Source: Ceriagrion tenellum (lineage: Eukaryota; Arthropoda; Insecta; Odonata; Coenagrionidae). From it: 64,000 nt of DNA. How positions within the stretch are numbered: the first letter of the stretch is position 1; each line of letters starts with the position of its first letter. Below are positions 1 to 12,463 of the stretch, piece by piece. The notes under the pieces are model-generated. The model was not told where the DNA came from, searched no databases, and saw only the letters and a list, made by a program, of their open reading frames with translations. The position numbers and the translations under genes are program-made. The stretch spans positions 123,215,117-123,279,116 of the forward strand of contig OY720639.1 of assembly GCA_963169105.1 (NCBI GenBank). Direction: 5' to 3'.

Positions 1-135
1 ATTCAATATGATGACCAGGTGTCTGATGATGTGGCAACCCAACCTTTGAACACTATAATTTCCCGTTTTTTAACTGATAGGATGAGTATACAAGAGATGA
101 CACATTATAAAAATTTGTCTTTGGAGCAAATATAG
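1..135 (+). CDS. Possible 3' terminal exon of an unknown gene, cut by the left window edge
   Basis: Frame 1 is open from the first base for 44 codons and stops with TAG at 133-135. The peptide is mixed in composition, ends in LSLEQI and is not low-complexity, but I do not recognise a family. An AATAAA lies 275 bp downstream at 410-415, which fits a terminal exon with a short 3' UTR. If real, the gene would converge on SCO1. In AT-rich DNA an open run of this length can occur by chance, so this is a weak call. Confidence 0.33.
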   Translation: MQYDDQVSDDVATQPLNTIISRFLTDRMSIQEMTHYKNLSLEQI

Positions 136-409
136 TTGTTTCATGAATAAAATGCCAATTTTGGGTCAGAGCAAACAACTTATAGCAGTTCAAGTAGAGA
201 ATAAATTGTGTCAAGCAGTCAGTTGATTACTTCAATTTCAATCAATAGTTCAATTACATACATTGTCCCAAGAAAGTAGAGCCAAATTAGGTTTACATAG
301 ATTTAAAATATGGTCAATAAAGCATGAAAAATATTGTTCCAATTAATTATACATTTAAACTGTTTCTGTGGAATTTGTATCTACCACCTGATTTCTAGAA
401 CTGCGGGTA

Positions 410-415
410 AATAAA
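410..415 (+). terminator. AATAAA polyadenylation signal candidate
   Basis: Canonical AATAAA downstream of the edge reading frame that stops at 135. It would only matter if that frame is a real terminal exon. Confidence 0.25.
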
Positions 416-1414
416 AATGTATTAATTTGTAGTATTTTACGGCCTACTTTTTTATAAAATCTCTTAAAACTCATTGGATATGTAACAAGATGTAATGATG
501 CTGTCTCAGTTAATTTCTTATTTAGGACATATACTAAAATTTACTTATAAAAATGGCAGATATATCACCCCTTTGGCACACAAACAGTTCAGTAGAAGGG
601 TATCAACAACCTGCACATCAAAATTTTATGCTAAGCATGTGAAGTAAAACATCACATCGGAAAATGTCGGTTACTCTAAAATGTTTGACCAAAATTGAGC
701 TAGAATAAGGGTAATTCTAATTTAAGTAACTCATTAAATGTCAAAGTTGATTATACATGTACTCTGATGCTCATAAGAAAAATTAACTCTTAGATTTAGG
801 TAGAAGCTATGGTTTCCATGTTGAACTATTTACAGACCACCTTTTCATGAATAACCTAACGACCAAAAAAATATTTCCATACTAGTAAGAATTAAAAATT
901 GATGGCACCATATTCTTCATTTCATGTTGAATAAAAACTTCTCTTTTATTTGTTGAGTACAAGTAATCAGACAACATACTTATAACAAAAAATTTGCCAT
1001 CACAGATAAGAGGTGCAATGTGATATGGGTTCAAAATAATTTCAATATTCAATAATTTTGATCTAATATGAAATAGCTGCTCTTTGACATTGTAAAAATT
1101 ACTATCAAATAATAAGCTGGGAAAAAGATATACACATCTCACAGCTAAAATTATATTATTTAAGAAAATATTATTTATGATGTTCATACAAGAATAAAAT
1201 CCATTCATAAGCAGCCAAAAAATTCCTCAGCATTACACAAAAACTGATTTCTTCATTCATACTGAATTAACATTTCATCAATCTTTGCAAGATAAATAAA
1301 GAGTTTATTAAAACAGATGAAGACAAGAGCTTATATATATGATTAATAGTATGCTCTTTAAACAAAAGTATTTGGAGCGAAGGCTTGCACAATTACTTGA
1401 TATTTTGGACTGCA
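416..1414. other. Non-coding interval
   Basis: AT-rich and without a credible coding frame or recognised repeat. It lies between the edge reading frame and the 156 bp palindrome, downstream of both convergent genes. Confidence 0.5.
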
Positions 1415-1570
1415 TTTCTTCAGGTGCAACATCGTGTGTCAGCCTTTAATTGACAACAGCTTCTCCTCCACTAAAGGAGGCATCTTCAGTTCGAAGAGAA
1501 AATGCCTTCTGTAATGGAGGGAAAACTGTTGTCACCTAAATATAGACAAACACAACAACACCTGAAGAAA
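1415..1570. repeat. 156 bp imperfect palindrome (foldback or miRNA-like hairpin)
   Basis: The two 78 bp halves are imperfect reverse complements, centred on TTCGAA at 1490-1495. Both ends carry TTTCTTCAGGTG (the right one inverted) and both arms share TGACAACAG. About two thirds to three quarters of positions pair. It lies downstream of the SCO1 stop, just beyond the first AATAAA on that strand. It could be a foldback MITE or a transcribed hairpin. Confidence 0.7.
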
Positions 1571-1612
1571 TGTGATCCACAAGTAAATAATTACTAAAAG
1601 CTTTTATTCACA

Positions 1613-1618
1613 TTCAAA
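1613..1618 (-). terminator. SCO1 polyadenylation signal candidate
   Basis: This is the first AATAAA on the minus strand (TTTATT on +) after the SCO1 stop, about 830 bp downstream. It implies a 3' UTR of roughly 0.85 kb. A non-canonical signal nearer the stop cannot be excluded. Confidence 0.35.
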
Positions 1619-2451
1619 CAGGCAACAAATGGAAAAATTCACTGCAGCTCATAATTTAGCATGAAGATTTTAAACATGAACATGATTTTAACAAACTTTT
1701 TTGTGTTTCAAAGCATAAAAAATTTAGGATGAGGTCATTTGCATTATTTCCAATAAGCAGCTGTGGACAGTACATAAGAGCGCGCTATGTAATAGATCAA
1801 CGGACAGCAAATAATGTGTTACCAGAATTTACAAACCTATCAAGTATTTATGAATAGATAAGAAGAAAATATCTCTAGATATAGTCATTATAGAAGAAAA
1901 ATTTCACTAATTCAGTCAGTCATAAGTAAGATATACTTATCTTCTGTGTTAAATTCAAAGCAAACAAGACTAATACAATACACCAGTGTAAATTCACAAA
2001 GTGTAACTTCACAAGGCACAAGTACTGTTAGTATCAGTAAACCCAGGAACTAAGCCCATACCAACACAGCAATAAACAATAAGTTCACAACAATGCTAAC
2101 TTCCAAAGGAATGAACTACTTATGAACAGCAATCAATTATCTTAACCTAAGCCAAAATATTTGATTTGCACATTACGAAACAGGCTCAACAGTTTTAAGT
2201 ACTGTTTAAATTAAAGCTAACTTACCTCTTCATATGCTCTTTAAATGCAAAAAAATTACTGATATTTTCTCTAATACATATTTGATGATGATTAACTAAT
2301 AGCACATATGTGAATAAAAATGCAATAAAATTAATGTCTACAATCAACTGCCATACTTTTCACACCTGTGCTTATTCCATGAATGTTGGCACAACCAAAC
2401 ATTGAACATAATCCACGAACTCCCCTCGCAAAATGAATGCATTTATCTGGC

Positions 2452-2613
2452 TCATGATAAAACATTTTGGAAGAAAGATGAATGATCACGGTCATACTTG
2501 GCAACATGCACCAAAACACTGTTTGATATTTCTTGTGCACTTCTATTTTGTCCATAATAGTCCACAAACTCTCCATTGGGGTTAATGAGGTATATGATAA
2601 TTGTGTGGTCCAC
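2452..2613 (-). CDS. SCO1: SCO1 exon 5 (last)
   Basis: Acceptor tttttcag, phase 0. It opens with VDHT, whose His is the third copper ligand, continues NPNGEF and DYYGQN as in the family, and stops with TGA at 2452-2454. The C-terminal tail after HVAKYDRD differs from vertebrate SCO1. Confidence 0.95.
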   Translation of the reverse strand: MDHTIIIYLINPNGEFVDYYGQNRSAQEISNSVLVHVAKYDRDHSSFFQNVLS

Positions 2614-5600
2614 CTGAAAAACAATAATAAAGGGCTGAAATAACATTTGCAAAATGAGACACACATCAGAGAAAAAACAATAGGTCAGTAGGATTAGTGA
2701 TTAAGGGTGTGTCAATGGCAGGTGGTCATTTACCACCACTCACGATCCTTGACTGAGCAGATTTACCTCTACTTGGTTGTAACTGTTCATGAAATTACCA
2801 TCATATAATAAAAGCAAAAAAGTGTTGAAGTGTATCAGTATTTTCATTAAAATTAATTTACAGTGGAATGTCATCAAAACATGATGTAAAAGGGCTTATC
2901 ATTGATCTCTGGGCATTAAATAAACCATGTAACATAGCGACCTCATCAAATAACAACTGTCCAAGGAGAAAAATATCAAAATTAGTGACCAAGGGCATAA
3001 CCACCACATATACAATGGTGAAGCATGAGACCCACCTGTCATCATACTGTCAGGCAACGTATGTTTTGAAATACTTTGTTCTGACCCCAATTGCAAACAG
3101 AAATCTAATAAAATAATCTACAATTTGAAAAGTAGGAAGTAAATAAAGTATTAAAATTATGGAGTACCTCACATGCCATTAGAAGTACATTTCGTAAAAT
3201 AACAAATTAAGTACATTTTTTCATCTTATTTTAAATAAAGAGTAAGAAATGTGTGCAATTTTTGTGTTTGAATAAAAAGTGATCTAAAACAATACATTTG
3301 ATCAAAAATACAAAGAACATCCAAACCTTAACCAAAAATTTTGGGGGAGGGCTTAGCCAAAAATTTTGCCTGGCTTCTCTGGCTAGGCCTATGTTAGCCA
3401 TTACAGATCTCATAGTAGATAACTGATTTGGCCATGTAACTAATTAGCCATTTAATCCTTCAACCGCTGGCGTGCCCATGTGGCCACAGTTGCAATGGTC
3501 TAAAGAAACGAGTATAGATTCCAAACCAAATATTGCACACTCGCTGTCCCCACCAGAAGTGTTTACAATGTATCACTTTCTTCGTTAGGAGTGTCTACGG
3601 CCAACAATTTTACCGGCAGTCGACAGTGGCACGATAGGCATCCAAACTCATTGTGCCCGAGGCAGCGAAAGAGGAACAATGGCGAAGGGTCTGTGGTAAT
3701 TATGCATTTTTTCCTTTGCATTTTGAACATTCTGCTATACATTTATCCTTATCCTTATTATGAGTGTTGTCACATTTGGTGTGTTTTGCCTGAATTTTGA
3801 TATCTTTTGTAGAGAACAAGAAATTTGAAGTTATTTTTGGGTGTGCCCATTTGGGCGCGCTAGCCAGTAGCCGGGGGGGCCCCATTTATCGGATATTTAT
3901 AGCTAAAAATGTCATTATCAGTTCTGTTATCGAATAGTTATGATGTCAAATGCTTAGTTGGTGACAGAAATTTATTTGATTTTCTTCCTGTCCTCAGATT
4001 TTAGTAAATTTAGTATTTTTTTGTATCTTTTCCATTCATTTTGAATATAAAAATACACTTTGTACTATTCCACACTTTTATTCATGGTGCTACATGTTCA
4101 CCTTGCAGCATGATCAAGAACAGAGAAAATTAGGGCTTTTTTTCTACCACAGGTATATACGTAAGCAACAATCAGGGGTATGGCGGAGGGGGAAGGAATG
4201 GGGTATTACGGATTAGAGGATTGCGGTGATGATGCTGCTAGATGGTGTAGCACTTCATACCGAATATTAATGTTTGGAATTGTAAAAAGTGTAAGTGAAA
4301 CTTCTGAGTGAACTGAGACCATGGCTGGGCTGAGCCATTCCATTAGATTTATCTGCTAATTTGCTCCCCAAGGAAGGAATGACATGAGGTCATTTAGATT
4401 AGTGAAATGAGCTCAGTGGGTTCCTCGGGCCATGGTGTGGGTGCTCATGTATGGAGGCTGTTATCTAGTTTTTAATATAGCTGAGCTCACTGGGCTTCAT
4501 TTAGATAGGGGTCTTGGAGCCTTTGGCAATATGCAGTTGGTGACCAATGAGATGGACACAGGATGGTCACATGGGGACGCCAAGCCATGGTTTCTGGGTC
4601 ACGAGGAAGACGAAGCGGATGAGCGACATTCTGGAGGAGGCGAGTTGGAGATGCGGTTGTGAAGGTGGTAATTGTGAATAAGGGAAGAATAAACGCCTTT
4701 TTTCCAAAGAAGTCTCGTTCCCTTAATTGACCCTCGACGGACCCTGAAGGTGATCGCTTACAAGTGTATTTATTAACATTCAAAAAAGATATTAGTTACT
4801 TTTCCGAAGTGAAGCCTTAAAGAGTCGATTGTATTGTGAAGCTAGCAATTATTTTTCAACTATTATAATTTTGTTAAATGTTCCATATACATCTACCTTA
4901 TCAGATAGAATATGAATAATGATATTATTCAGATTTAAGAAGTTTTTGTAGTGAGTGTGAAAAAAGTTAGTCATTGGCTAGTCATCAGCATATGACTTTT
5001 ATTTTTGCCATACAAATATTTACTGCAGTTTTCAGCTGCAAACCTAAAATGCCTATGTTCATTACCCTAAGTTTTCATGGTGAGAAATGCAAATTTTATA
5101 TCTTGGTACTGAGATAAAAATCCCTTTTTACGAAAACCATTTGATTTTATGGCTATTGGAATGATTGAGTTGAAAAATATTTCCTAACAATGCGTAATTT
5201 GTCAGATGATTTTTCCACGCCTGAATTCCTTTTTTTGTCCCGATTTCAGAGGTATGATTCTCAATAAAGTACTCGCTCTCTTGGAAGATGATGATGCCAT
5301 TGCCTCCCCAAACATATTTACTGAACCACCAGAGCCTAATATTCAATCCGATGAGGATAGTGCTGACGAAGATGAAGGGGTTTTATTGACAATCTTTCCG
5401 GCCGGCAACTACTTGCTGGATGCGAGGTGTGCTACAAGCGAATCAGAAGGGGCAAGAAGAAAAATTTTGACTCTTCAATAGGAGCAGAACAAGGCGAGCA
5501 GACAGACGATGCATGTCATTCCACAGATGGTCCTGCTCCAAAACGACCAAATCGAACCTTCACTCACACCCAGATTTGCCAACCAAATCCAACCCCTGCT

Positions 5601-8600
5601 CGTATGCCGAGAGAAGACAATCAGAGAGACAGTGAAAAAGTAATCATTGATTGTGCGCAATCATCAGAGGAAGACAGTAATGATGACTCCTATTCCAACA
5701 ATGCTACTCCCGGAAAAGTAGGAAGAAACAGCAAAAAGAACAAAACATATGTAGGGTGCAAGACGACATTTCTCCCGCAAAAAACATTTTTCCTGTAATG
5801 AATTTCACAGCATTTTGATGTAAATCCCCAGTTGAGGAGTTTGAAATGTTTATGACAGAATAAATTGTTAATTTTTAGCCAATGAGAGCATCAAACATGC
5901 AGCATTTATGAAGGAGCCTAATGTGATCATTACACCTGAGGACATGAGGGATTTTATACCAGCTTCAATTGTGAGTGGTTACTGCTGTCTTCCCAGAAAA
6001 GAATATTTTTGGGGGAGAGTGGTGATGATGTTAGAAATACTCTAGTGTACAATGCCCTGTGTGGGGATAAGTTTCAGAGTACAATGAGGTTTTTTCACTC
6101 TGCAGATAATAATGACCTAGATAAGAGTGACAAAATGTACAAACTTAGGCCACTCATAAATATGATAAAGCACATTTGTCCAGGTAACTTTGTGCCAGCA
6201 CCCGAACTAAATTACGATGAATCCATGATAAAATATTTTGGTAGACATGACTACAAACAGTTTATACAGGGTAAACCTATACGCTTTGGTTCTTAAGTGT
6301 GGTGTTTGAATACCCCTCAAGGGTGTTTGGTGGAATTTGACATATACCAGGGACGGAGCTTTGAAGACAAAAAGAATTACAATAATTTGGTAGGGAAATG
6401 CTCTTCCCCTTAGCTCGTCATGTTGGACAATTTACCAGAGCAAGCAATAAACCTGCCCTTTTCCATTTACTTAAGACAATCTATTTACTAGCTTTCCCCT
6501 TATAAGCGCATTGAAATACCGAAGATATGAGGGTACTGGGACAGTTGGGGAAAGTAGATTATCCAAAGGTATCCCATTGATCGAAAAGAAACAGCTAGCT
6601 AAGCAGCCCCACGGCTCCCATGCATTCGCACGGGGAAAAAAAATGAGAGCATTGTTGTTGTAAGATGGAATGACAATACGGTGGTGACTGTCCAGTCATC
6701 TTGCCATGGTGTACCGCCACTAACAAATGTCATGAGATTCTCACATGTTTTCTCGAAACAGGTGCAAGTTAGGCGACCTGCAGTGTTCTCATATTACAAT
6801 AAGTACATGGGCAGAACTGATCTCATGGATCAAAATATCAACAGGTACAGGGTTTCTATCAGAGAAAAAAAGTGGTGGTGGTGGTCCATCTGGAGTTACC
6901 CTCTTGATGTTGTTATTGTAAATGCCTGGATCTCTATGAAAAATGCAGATTTAGACATACCACAGCTAGTGTTTAGGCGAGAGATTGTACAAGTTTACTT
7001 GAAACGAAGATCTAACTTTCCGAAACCTGGTGGTCGTGTTCGACGTTCGTTGTCCAGTGCAACCGACCATAGAGTGTCTGATGACATAAGGTATGACGGT
7101 AGAGATCATCTTCTTATACCATCTGAGAGATCGATGTGCCTACCAAGGAGGCTCCTCCCGCACGCACTCAAAATGTGTTAAGTGCGATGTAGGTCTTTGT
7201 CTTCAGTGCAATTTTGATTTTCACACCCGGCACTAGGGCACCAAATTTCTTTTTTCTTTGACTCTAATAATAGTATGGGACTCATTTTTTCAATAACTTC
7301 ATTTATTGTGTTTTGTCATTCAATAACTGTTTTCAAAATGTGTTTTACACTGTTGCGTTAATTGACAATTCAATAAATATTTTAAAACTGAACAAATAGT
7401 GTAGAATGATTTCAACGTACTTGATACTGATCAATAAATTAAGTTTCTTGCATCAATGCAAAAAATATATCGTTTAATGCAGTAAAAATGAAAATTATGC
7501 AGGTATTGGCGAAATTTCTGCAGATTTCAGACCGGTGCCCCAAACGGCTAGAGTGCCCATAGGGGTACACCCCCTCATGCGAGAACGGATCAACAGAATT
7601 TTAAAATAAAGTGTTTTTCTGAATGCTTGGGCAATAAGAAAGCAGTTTTTGACAAAGAAACAAAAATGCCCTCCAAAAAAACTCCGCTGTTAAAGGGTTA
7701 AATAATATGGTAAATATTTTGACACCATGGATGAATAAGGGCGATGATAAAGAAGTCATATTTGTTGTATAGAAAGTAACATCTGAAAGTACATTTGCTC
7801 TCTACCTTCATCACATCACATCACATATACAAGTCAGAATATTATTCACGAACTTCAATATCACATGGCAGTAGTAATGGTATTTTGATTTAACAAGTTT
7901 CGATGGCTAAGGCCATTTGGCACATACCATCTGCCACTCCAAGACAGGGGCAACAGCTCTCACATGAATATGAGGATTGCCCCCCAAATTCGAGCAGAGC
8001 CTAATGATGGTTAACTTCAGTGACTGATTGAAGAGGAGGATAAATTATGTCTCCTGTTCACTTTGCTCTTTGACATACCACTACTGTCCCATAGTTCATT
8101 TATATCCAATCTTTCATCCCGATTAAGTGCTTTCTGTTGTTGTGCCATGAAGTCTATCTTTAAAAGGCTCTGAACTCAAAGTTTTGCATATGTGCGGGGA
8201 AGAAAAGAAGGTCAAACATTCACACCTGCTGATGCTGCAGTATATTCACCAAAATCAAAAATAAATTACTCCATCGATAATTTACATTATGCAGTAGGTA
8301 ATTGGCTACCAATACTCCCACACAATAATTAAGTATATTTCACAACAAACAGATCATGAGCGATTACAACAATGATTACTATTCGTGATGATTACCAATG
8401 AGAAAGCAATGGTGGGGGTCTGCACCAATATGCAAAAACCATCTTTTTTAGCACATCAACCATACGGTTTCTTGACAGTGCCCCAGCAATCTCTCAGCTC
8501 ATATTGGAGGAGATCATGCAATCTGCCATACTCATTATAATGTGGATGCACTGTATATAGGTCAGCTTTTCAGATATGTCATTACTCAGCTAAGGCCATC

Positions 8601-11600
8601 AGGATTGTCGCCTTGAATATATTCAAGGTTGTCTGTGATCCCTAACCAGCAGCTTAGTATTCAGCACTTCATTCACAACAGTTCATCAGGAGTCTCACAG
8701 TGACAGGAGATTCACACTCCCAGACCACAAAGTGAACCAGTTTCCCCAGTGAAGAGGAAAGAGTGAGTCAATGCAGTGTGCCCTATTCTCAGGCATGTGA
8801 CAGCTGTCTCCTCCCTCTGACATCTCCTGATAGAAGAAGGTCATCCTGACACCAATGGTTTAATGTTGTGCAATTTATTTTCCATTAGTTAAGCCTATTT
8901 TGTTCCCACACTCTAGTAATGTTAAATGTAACATAGTCGGCAGATCTTATTTTAAAAACTTGAGCAGTATTAAGGAAATCACCAGAATCATACAAGCAGA
9001 TGCAGGGAGATGGAATTTTAGAAGTAAAAAGGTAACAACAAATAATTTAACCCTTTCACTAACAGCAAATTCTAAATACAAAGTAAAAAGGGCTAGTAAA
9101 GTGAAAGAGGGACTACAAAGGCACTTTTGGGTAATTTATATAACACATTCACTTGAATGAATATCATGACAAACTACACTAGTAGTTCTTACAGGACCAC
9201 TGTTCAAATCTCAAATGATGTTGGCTATGCTGTGCCACATCTGATGACTAGGAAAATTTTTGGCTGTACATCGTCTCTCTTAAGCCTCAATTACATCCGA
9301 CAGCTTTACTTGCCACAACTGAATTGACTCAGGGGAACAACACTGCCCTGTAAACTTGACACTAGATTGACTAAGGTGAGCTGATTTGATGGGTCAGCAA
9401 CTCAGCAGTCTTATGGCAATTTAAAAAGATTAAATAAGAATTAGATGAAATGTGTAAAAGGAAAAATGAAAGATGGAAATAATATGGTTCCATCCACCAC
9501 TGTAACAAGAGTTAGAACATGAAGATTCAAAAGCATAGCACAAAATATATTGCAGAGAGATGGGGGCTGAGCTTGATGCCTAATTGCAGGTCAGTGATCG
9601 TATGATCAAGGTAAGAACCCAAAATGAAAATGGCAATCCCATTTGTATAATTTTGTTATTAAGGCAAAAGATTTTCTTTTGATTCTTCAAGATACCACAA
9701 TAAGGAGCATAGTTAACACATCACGATTACTTCAGGTAAAATTATCTTCAATTACTTAAATATCATTCATCATTGTGTCCCAATGACAGGGAGATATACA
9801 AGGAATGACACAGTGTCTTTGTTTAAATCAAATTACATGTAACCTAAATTAGGGTGCCATGGTGTTACCAAAGATTAAACAGGTGACCCCAATGTTAAAT
9901 TTATTGAACATAACAATGTTTTAAGGAAGATGGCACATAGAGAAATCATATTAATATTTTCAAGCATTGATAAGTAAGTTAGCACAATATTTTCTACCAG
10001 GAAAGTCATCTTTATGTCAAAAAAGTACATGATCTACGAGAGATTGAAACCAGATACTTAGCAAATTTCAATAAAATGTGGGCACAGTAGGGCATCATTT
10101 GCCTTTGGTAAAATTTGGCATGAATGATGAAATATTTCAACCTGAGGCATTACGCAATTCTAAAAGAAAAATTAATATCAATCCACCCGAACCCAACTTT
10201 TCCCCAAGAAGGATCAGACCAAAACTTACAATGTAATCATCATCATCATCACGAGCTCCAGCACTGAAGTAAACTCTATATGCCTTGCAGGCTTTCTCCA
10301 CTTCCTCCGGGGATCCAGTTAGACCAATAATCTTGGAGGAAAACTCCTTAACATATTTCCCAACAACACTGACATTGTCTCTGGCTGGATCTACTGTTAT
10401 GAATAACGGTTGTATAGTGCCAGTAAATCCAGAATCTTTTTTGCCTGAAAAATATAATGAGAGCATATTTCCTATTATGAAAATGTAAAGATGGGTCTTT
10501 CCGAAAATTATCACAATAATTTTCGTGATCACCATGGTATTTTACATAATTTGCCACAGCCCATGAAAATCACTGTAATTTACGGTAATATTCACCTAAG
10601 TCGCGGATATTTTTCATACCGATGTATTTCAAACATATTATTTTAAGCAAAGTTTATATATATGTATATATATATTTCTTAAATACAATCTACATATATA
10701 AACCATAAATAATAAACAATCTACATATATAAATAAAACAATTATATATAAATGCACATAAAATTAAATCATACGTGGAATATTTATAGACTATCGTTTT
10801 TCACTGTTTGAACGAAAATTACTCCCATTAATATAAGAACGTTGAATTGCGTGACGGCTGCCGTACGTGTTAAATTATCGTCATTTCTAGCACGTTAACT
10901 TAGCAACAGCAATGCACACAAAATTTGTTTTACATTTATGCTTTATACACAAAAATTAATTTAATTGATAATATCCTTAGATGACACAATAGTCCAGAGG
11001 TCCTGGGGTTGGAATCTGGCTACCACCACTTGTCACGTAAAGCTAAATCTGATTCATGTGGTACCCTTGCAGTCATTCTGGGGAAACTACAGGGAGTGGA
11101 GGGAAACGATTCACTCCCCACACCTTAATATCTAATGTGTTAAGATAAGATAATACTTACTGAGGATTTCCACAGTTTCCGCCATTTTTTCTAACTCATC
11201 AGGGCAAACGTCGGGGCAATGGGTAAATCCAAAGTACATAAGAACCCACTGGCCCAAAAAATCCTCGCTTTTAGTGGGCTTACCATTGTGGTCTACTAAG
11301 TCAAATCGTCCTCCGATCTTTGCTTTTCCCAACATTCTCTTTCTCTCCCTTTCAATTGCTATTAAAACAGAAAACAACACATGAAAATTGAGATGTTAAC
11401 ATGAAATCCCAAAACCACTAAAACATTTCCGAAAATATTTTCTAACCAATTTCTTTCTCTTTTCTTAAATAGAGCATGTACGCAAGAAGACTGCCACCAA
11501 CAACAGCCGTAATGGCAAAACTTTTCCATGTTACAGGTCCTTTTCCTCTTCCAGCATCACCTCTTAGATTTGGTTTTTGATTGGCAGCCGTGCAATTCAT

Positions 11601-11863
11601 CACTTCATTTCTATGCACATATCTCCTAGAGATTGATGTTACCTAAGGATATAATTTGACTGTGAAAGGTTTTCACTGGATTCAACATAGAAATGAATGA
11701 CACTACCAACCGATTCTGAGTTGAGACAGGACCTGCTGGAACCTGCGCTCGTTATGTTTCTTCGGAAGAAGCAAGTAGAAATTTTCACCTCTGCCGGTTT
11801 CCATTTCAGTAACGTCCAATATTTCATTTGAAAAAGCTTATTCTGTGCTGAAACTGAACACAT
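2452..11863 (-). CDS. SCO1: SCO1 copper chaperone, complete five-exon gene
   Basis: Inner-membrane thioredoxin-fold protein that delivers copper to the CuA site of cytochrome c oxidase subunit II. Exons: 11733-11863, 11447-11625, 11161-11358, 10230-10444 and 2452-2613. They sum to 885 nt, or 294 residues (human SCO1 has about 300), with phases matching at every junction. The N-terminus is basic and rich in Arg, Ser and Asn, as in a mitochondrial presequence. One membrane segment (WKSFAITAVVGGSLLAYMLY) follows in exon 2. The copper ligands are present: CPDVC (C-x3-C) in exon 3 and the distal His of VDHT at the start of exon 5. The family block YVKEFS...GLTG is in exon 4. The gene is divergent from CNTD1. 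Only the exon 1-2 junction is uncertain. Confidence 0.95.
2614..3455. other. SCO1 intron 4, 3' part
   Basis: Intronic sequence between exon 5 and the piggyBac element, ending in the TTAA target site at 3452-3455. No coding content is seen. Confidence 0.6.
3456..7697 (+). mobile_element. piggyBac-family transposon, decayed, both TTAA sites kept
   Basis: It is flanked by TTAA at 3452-3455 and 7698-7701. The ends are related inverted repeats: CCTTCAACCGCTGG on the left and CCCTTTAACAGCGG read inward from the right. About 4.24 kb long, it carries a broken transposase at 5250-7236. It sits in the last intron of SCO1 in the opposite orientation and accounts for over half of that intron. GC-rich subterminal patches with GTGCCCAT lie near 3840 and 7550. 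Confidence 0.9.
5250..7236 (+). pseudogene. piggyBac transposase pseudogene
   Basis: Homologous pieces lie in order but in shifted frames. An acidic N-terminal segment (LALLEDDD, DEDSADEDEG) is followed by a frame change near 5420 and a Ser/Lys-rich stretch. The catalytic core has FHSADNND, YDESMIKYFGRH (first catalytic Asp region), LDNLPE and GRTDLMDQNINRYR (last catalytic Asp region). A C-terminal Cys/His-rich end, CVKCDVGLCLQCNFDFHTRH, stops at 7234-7236. Stops and frameshifts interrupt it at about 5800, 6296 and 6480, so it cannot encode a working enzyme. Confidence 0.9.
7702..10229. other. SCO1 intron 4, 5' part
   Basis: About 2.5 kb of intron between the piggyBac element and exon 4. 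A short CATCA-type simple repeat lies near 7808-7826. No coding exon or recognised transposon domain was found. Confidence 0.55.
10230..10444 (-). CDS. SCO1: SCO1 exon 4
   Basis: Acceptor tttttcag, entry phase 1; donor ATT|gtaagt, exit phase 0. It encodes the segment PLFITVDPARDN, YVKEFSSKIIGLTG, the YRVYFSAG strand and an acidic DDDDDYI loop before the copper-binding His. Confidence 0.95.
10980..11130. repeat. Possible SINE-like insert in SCO1 intron 3
   Basis: A GC-richer patch in an AT-rich intron, with a box-B-like GGGGTTGGAATCTGG near 11004 and a pseudo-palindromic CCCCACACC end. Similarity to tRNA-derived repeats is suggestive only. Confidence 0.25.
11161..11358 (-). CDS. SCO1: SCO1 exon 3, copper-binding CPDVC motif
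   Basis: Acceptor ttttaatag, donor CTCA|gtaagt, phases 1 and 1. It encodes GGRFDLVDHNGKP and YFGFTHCPDVCPDELEKM. The two cysteines of C-x3-C are the Cu ligands of the SCO family. Confidence 0.95.
11447..11625 (-). CDS. SCO1: SCO1 exon 2, transmembrane segment
   Basis: Donor ATTG|gttaga is clear. The acceptor used here (aatctctag, entry phase 2) keeps frame with a donor in exon 1. An AG 16 bp upstream on the minus strand (ccttag, phase 0) is an alternative. The exon encodes a hydrophobic span followed by a basic LRKEKEI stretch, which fits the matrix-side anchor of SCO1. Confidence 0.85.
11733..11863 (-). CDS. SCO1: SCO1 exon 1, mitochondrial presequence
   Basis: Starts at ATG 11861-11863. 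Frame-consistent donor AGCAG|gtcctg gives 43 codons plus 2 nt and a 107 nt intron. The peptide is basic with few acids (FFRRNITSAGSSR), as expected for matrix targeting. Other GT sites (for example GCAGAG|gtgaaa) would pair with the alternative exon 2 acceptor. Confidence 0.65.
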
Positions 11864-12463
11864 GCTTGACGGTATGTGAACAACGATGCCTACGTCACTT
11901 TATCATACAAAATGTCCACAGAGTGGCGGCCGAGACAGCAGTCCAAAAATAGGGGCTTACTAATGTCCCGGAGAGAACACAAAGTTATACGGCACTTACG
12001 AGCGAGAAAATACAACGTGAAATGAATTCAGAGGATTCGGCCCACTTAACAGGAAGCATAACTTCAGAATTGTCACTCACTCCGACGTAACTAATACAAT
12101 TTTAACTCATCCACGGCACGATCGGCATTGTTGCTTAGAGCGGCCCGATACCGTCAACTCCATTTCTCCCGTACAGATTTTTCTGATCTCAATTGTTTCA
12201 CCTTTGTTGCCCTCCTTCCTCTCTGCGGTGTGTAAGGAAATTAATAGAACAAAAGAAAATCGGTAAGGCGCCAAAACTTTGAATACAACATATTCATGAG
12301 TGTATATTCATGAACATATTGGTGAATTAAACTATCAATAAGACTGTATATAATATTAATGAGAACCATTTCGGACTGTGAGATTTTTAATTGAGTTTCC
12401 GATTGAATGGTAGTGAAGATTTCATACGGAATTCTTTCAGCGGTAATAAACTTCGAAACAAAC
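11864..12463. promoter_or_regulatory. Shared divergent promoter interval SCO1 / CNTD1
   Basis: 600 bp separate the two start codons, which point away from each other. The interval is richer in GC and CpG than its surroundings, including gtggcggccgag near 11924. I see no convincing TATA box, which fits a broad bidirectional promoter. Transcription starts are not resolvable. Confidence 0.6.

Noticed and set aside
7808..7826. CATCA-type tandem repeat as a CRISPR-like or regulatory array
   Set aside because: Too short; a simple repeat in intron DNA of a eukaryote.
10285..10488. Plus-strand open frame across SCO1 exon 4
   Set aside because: It is the antisense shadow of a conserved exon; the minus-strand translation matches SCO1 and has splice sites.
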